Positions 62,585 through 64,000 of a stretch of 64,000 nucleotides of DNA are shown here, piece after piece. Location of the stretch: NCBI RefSeq assembly GCF_048537545.1, contig NZ_CP183218.1. One strand, given 5' to 3'. The first letter of the stretch is position 1. Every line of letters starts with the position of its first letter. Origin of the DNA: Chania fonticola_B (GTDB taxonomy: Bacteria > Pseudomonadota > Gammaproteobacteria > Enterobacterales > Enterobacteriaceae). A program made the position numbers and the translations under genes. The notes under the pieces were generated by a model that had not been told where the DNA came from, ran no database searches, and worked only from the letters and a program-made list of their open reading frames with translations.

Positions 62585-64000
62585 ATGAAAAAAATCACCA
62601 CTGTCTGCCCTTACTGTGGCGCAGGCTGCAAACTGAAACTGGTAGTAGAAAATGGCAAAATCCTGCGTGCCGAAGCGGCAGACGGGGTAACCAATCAGGG
62701 GGAACTTTGCCTGAAAGGCTACTACGGCTGGGACTTCCTCAATGATACCAAACTGCTGACTCCGCGCCTTAATCAGCCGCTGATCCGCCGTGTGAAAGGT
62801 GGCAAATTTGAGGCTGTCAGTTGGGAGGAGGCTATTCGCTATACGGCACAGCGTCTGAAAGAGATCAAGCAGCAATATGGTGCGCGTGCCATCATGCATA
62901 CCGGTTCATCGCGCGGGACGGGTAATGAAACCAACTATGTCATGCAGAAATTCGCCCGGGCGGTGATCGGTAATAATAATGTCGACTGTTGTGCCCGCGT
63001 TTGCCATGGCCCCTCCGTTGCAGGTTTGCAAGCGACTCTGGGTAACGGCGCGATGAGTAACTCTATCGGCGATATCGAAAACTCCAAGTGCCTGCTGATC
63101 ATCGGCTACAACTGTGCAGACTCGCACCCTATCGTGGCTCGCCGAGTGTTGAAGGCCAAAGAGAAAGGTGCACAGATTATCGTATGCGACCCACGCCGCA
63201 TCGAAACGGCGCGTATTGCCGATCTGCATTTACCAATCAACAACGGCTGTAATATGGCGCTGGTGAATGCCTTCGCTCACGTTTTGATTGAAGAAAACCT
63301 GTATGACCGCGATTACGTTGCCAACTATACCGAAGGTTTCGACGCCTATCGCCAGCAAGTGGCAGACTATTCTCCTGAAGCGGTGGAGCACCTGACAGGG
63401 GTCACTGCCCAGCAGATCCGCCAGGCAATGCGTATCTACGCCAGTGCCCCTTCCGCCACCATTATGTGGGGCATGGGCGTAACACAGTTTGGTCAGGCTG
63501 TCGACGTGGTGAAAGGCATTGCCAGCCTGGCACTGCTCACGGGTAATTTGGGGCGCGCCAACGTGGGGGTTGGGCCGGTTCGTGGACAAAATAACGTTCA
63601 GGGAGCCTGCGATATGGGGGTTCTGCCAAACGAATTCCCTGGTTATCAGGCCGTGACCGACGCCGCAGTACGAGCCAAATTTGCCGCGGCCTGGGGGATT
63701 GACGCCGCACAGATGGACGCCGAAGTAGGCTACCGTATCACCGAAATACCGCATCTGGCCCTTGAAGGTAAAGTCAAAGCCTACTACATCATGGGGGAAG
63801 ACCCATTACAGACCGAGGCCGATCTGAGCCTGGTCCGTCGTGGGTTCGACGCGCTGGACTTTATCGTGGTGCAGGATATCTTTATGACCAAAACGGCCGA
63901 ACAGGCCGATGTGATCTTGCCTGCCACCTCATGGGGGGAGCATGGCGGAGTGTTCTCCTGTGCCGACCGTGGTTTCCAACGTTTTGAGAAAGCTATCGAG
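62585..64000 (+). CDS. fdhF: Formate dehydrogenase H-like molybdoenzyme, Cys form, 3' end outside window
   Basis: 472 codons are visible of about 715. The N-terminal [4Fe-4S] cluster motif is CPYCGAGCKLKL with a later cysteine in GELCLKGYYGWDF. Similarity to E. coli FdhF is strong along the whole stretch (TGSSRGTGNETNYVMQKFARAVIG; VRGQNNVQGACDMG). At residue 140, where E. coli has selenocysteine (UGA) in RVUHGPSVAGL, this gene has TGC, giving RVCHGPSVAGL. The enzyme oxidises formate to CO2 using bis-MGD molybdenum in the formate-hydrogen lyase setting or a related complex. GGGAG lies 6 bases before the ATG. Confidence 0.9.
   Translation, partial: MKKITTVCPYCGAGCKLKLVVENGKILRAEAADGVTNQGELCLKGYYGWDFLNDTKLLTPRLNQPLIRRVKGGKFEAVSWEEAIRYTAQRLKEIKQQYGARAIMHTGSSRGTGNETNYVMQKFARAVIGNNNVDCCARVCHGPSVAGLQATLGNGAMSNSIGDIENSKCLLIIGYNCADSHPIVARRVLKAKEKGAQIIVCDPRRIETARIADLHLPINNGCNMALVNAFAHVLIEENLYDRDYVANYTEGFDAYRQQVADYSPEAVEHLTGVTAQQIRQAMRIYASAPSATIMWGMGVTQFGQAVDVVKGIASLALLTGNLGRANVGVGPVRGQNNVQGACDMGVLPNEFPGYQAVTDAAVRAKFAAAWGIDAAQMDAEVGYRITEIPHLALEGKVKAYYIMGEDPLQTEADLSLVRRGFDALDFIVVQDIFMTKTAEQADVILPATSWGEHGGVFSCADRGFQRFEKAIE

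Overview
The window looks like chromosome of a Serratia species, most likely Serratia fonticola. The best marker is a class A beta-lactamase at 19044-19931 of the FONA/SFO type, divergent from a LysR regulator. The other genes (srfABC, ribitol genes, arcD-arcA, fdhF, paired PBP2/PBP3 paralogs) fit an enteric bacterium of the Serratia/Yersinia group. No rRNA, tRNA, complete insertion sequence or CRISPR array was seen. The assignment rests on remembered family sequences, not on a search.

Left part (1-33800): a partial WGR/DUF4132 protein; a MocR regulator divergent from an EamA exporter; a flavin reductase and a 14-TM MFS exporter; a glycoside operon (MelB-like symporter, GH3 beta-glucosidase, then an AraC regulator) with a CRP site upstream; an NhaC-type antiporter overlapping an acyltransferase-3 membrane protein; arcD-arcA; bla and its LysR regulator; a ribitol block (rbtD, D-ribulokinase, divergent LacI regulator) separated by tandem intergenic repeats; a GNAT enzyme; a GAF-GGDEF diguanylate cyclase; the coupled srfA-srfB-srfC operon; and a nitroreductase.

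Middle (34183-36064): an AT-rich accessory patch with two paralogous small proteins, an orphan Hcp-family protein, a DUF1493 protein and an unknown partner.

Centre of interest (36300-52239, all on the minus strand): a tightly packed 16-gene operon that looks like a type II fatty-acid/polyketide pathway with its own export route. In order of transcription it encodes a holo-ACP synthase, ketoreductase, FabZ-like dehydratase, ACP, GcvT-like enzyme, a fused ketosynthase-chain-length-factor protein, two divergent ketosynthase-like proteins, an ABC ATPase, a secreted helical protein, an FtsX/LolE-like permease, a FabL-like reductase, a LolA-like periplasmic carrier, an outer-membrane barrel, a malonyl-CoA:ACP transacylase and a polytopic membrane protein. 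The sequence shows three lesions in it: a one-base frameshift at an A7 run in acpS, a one-base frameshift beside a 13-bp inverted repeat in the secreted protein gene, and an in-frame TAG in the last gene. The cluster is either decaying or carries sequence errors.

Right part (53100-64000): an OmpA-domain protein, adjacent paralogs of PBP3 and PBP2, small secreted and membrane proteins, a VOC protein with an AraC regulator, an EamA exporter, and the 5' part of fdhF with cysteine instead of selenocysteine at residue 140. Between the exporter and fdhF lies a small minus-strand locus with a Fur box, a 54-aa membrane protein, an ATGA-overlapping double-glycine leader that stops right after its cleavage motif, and a terminator. 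It resembles a broken class II microcin operon.
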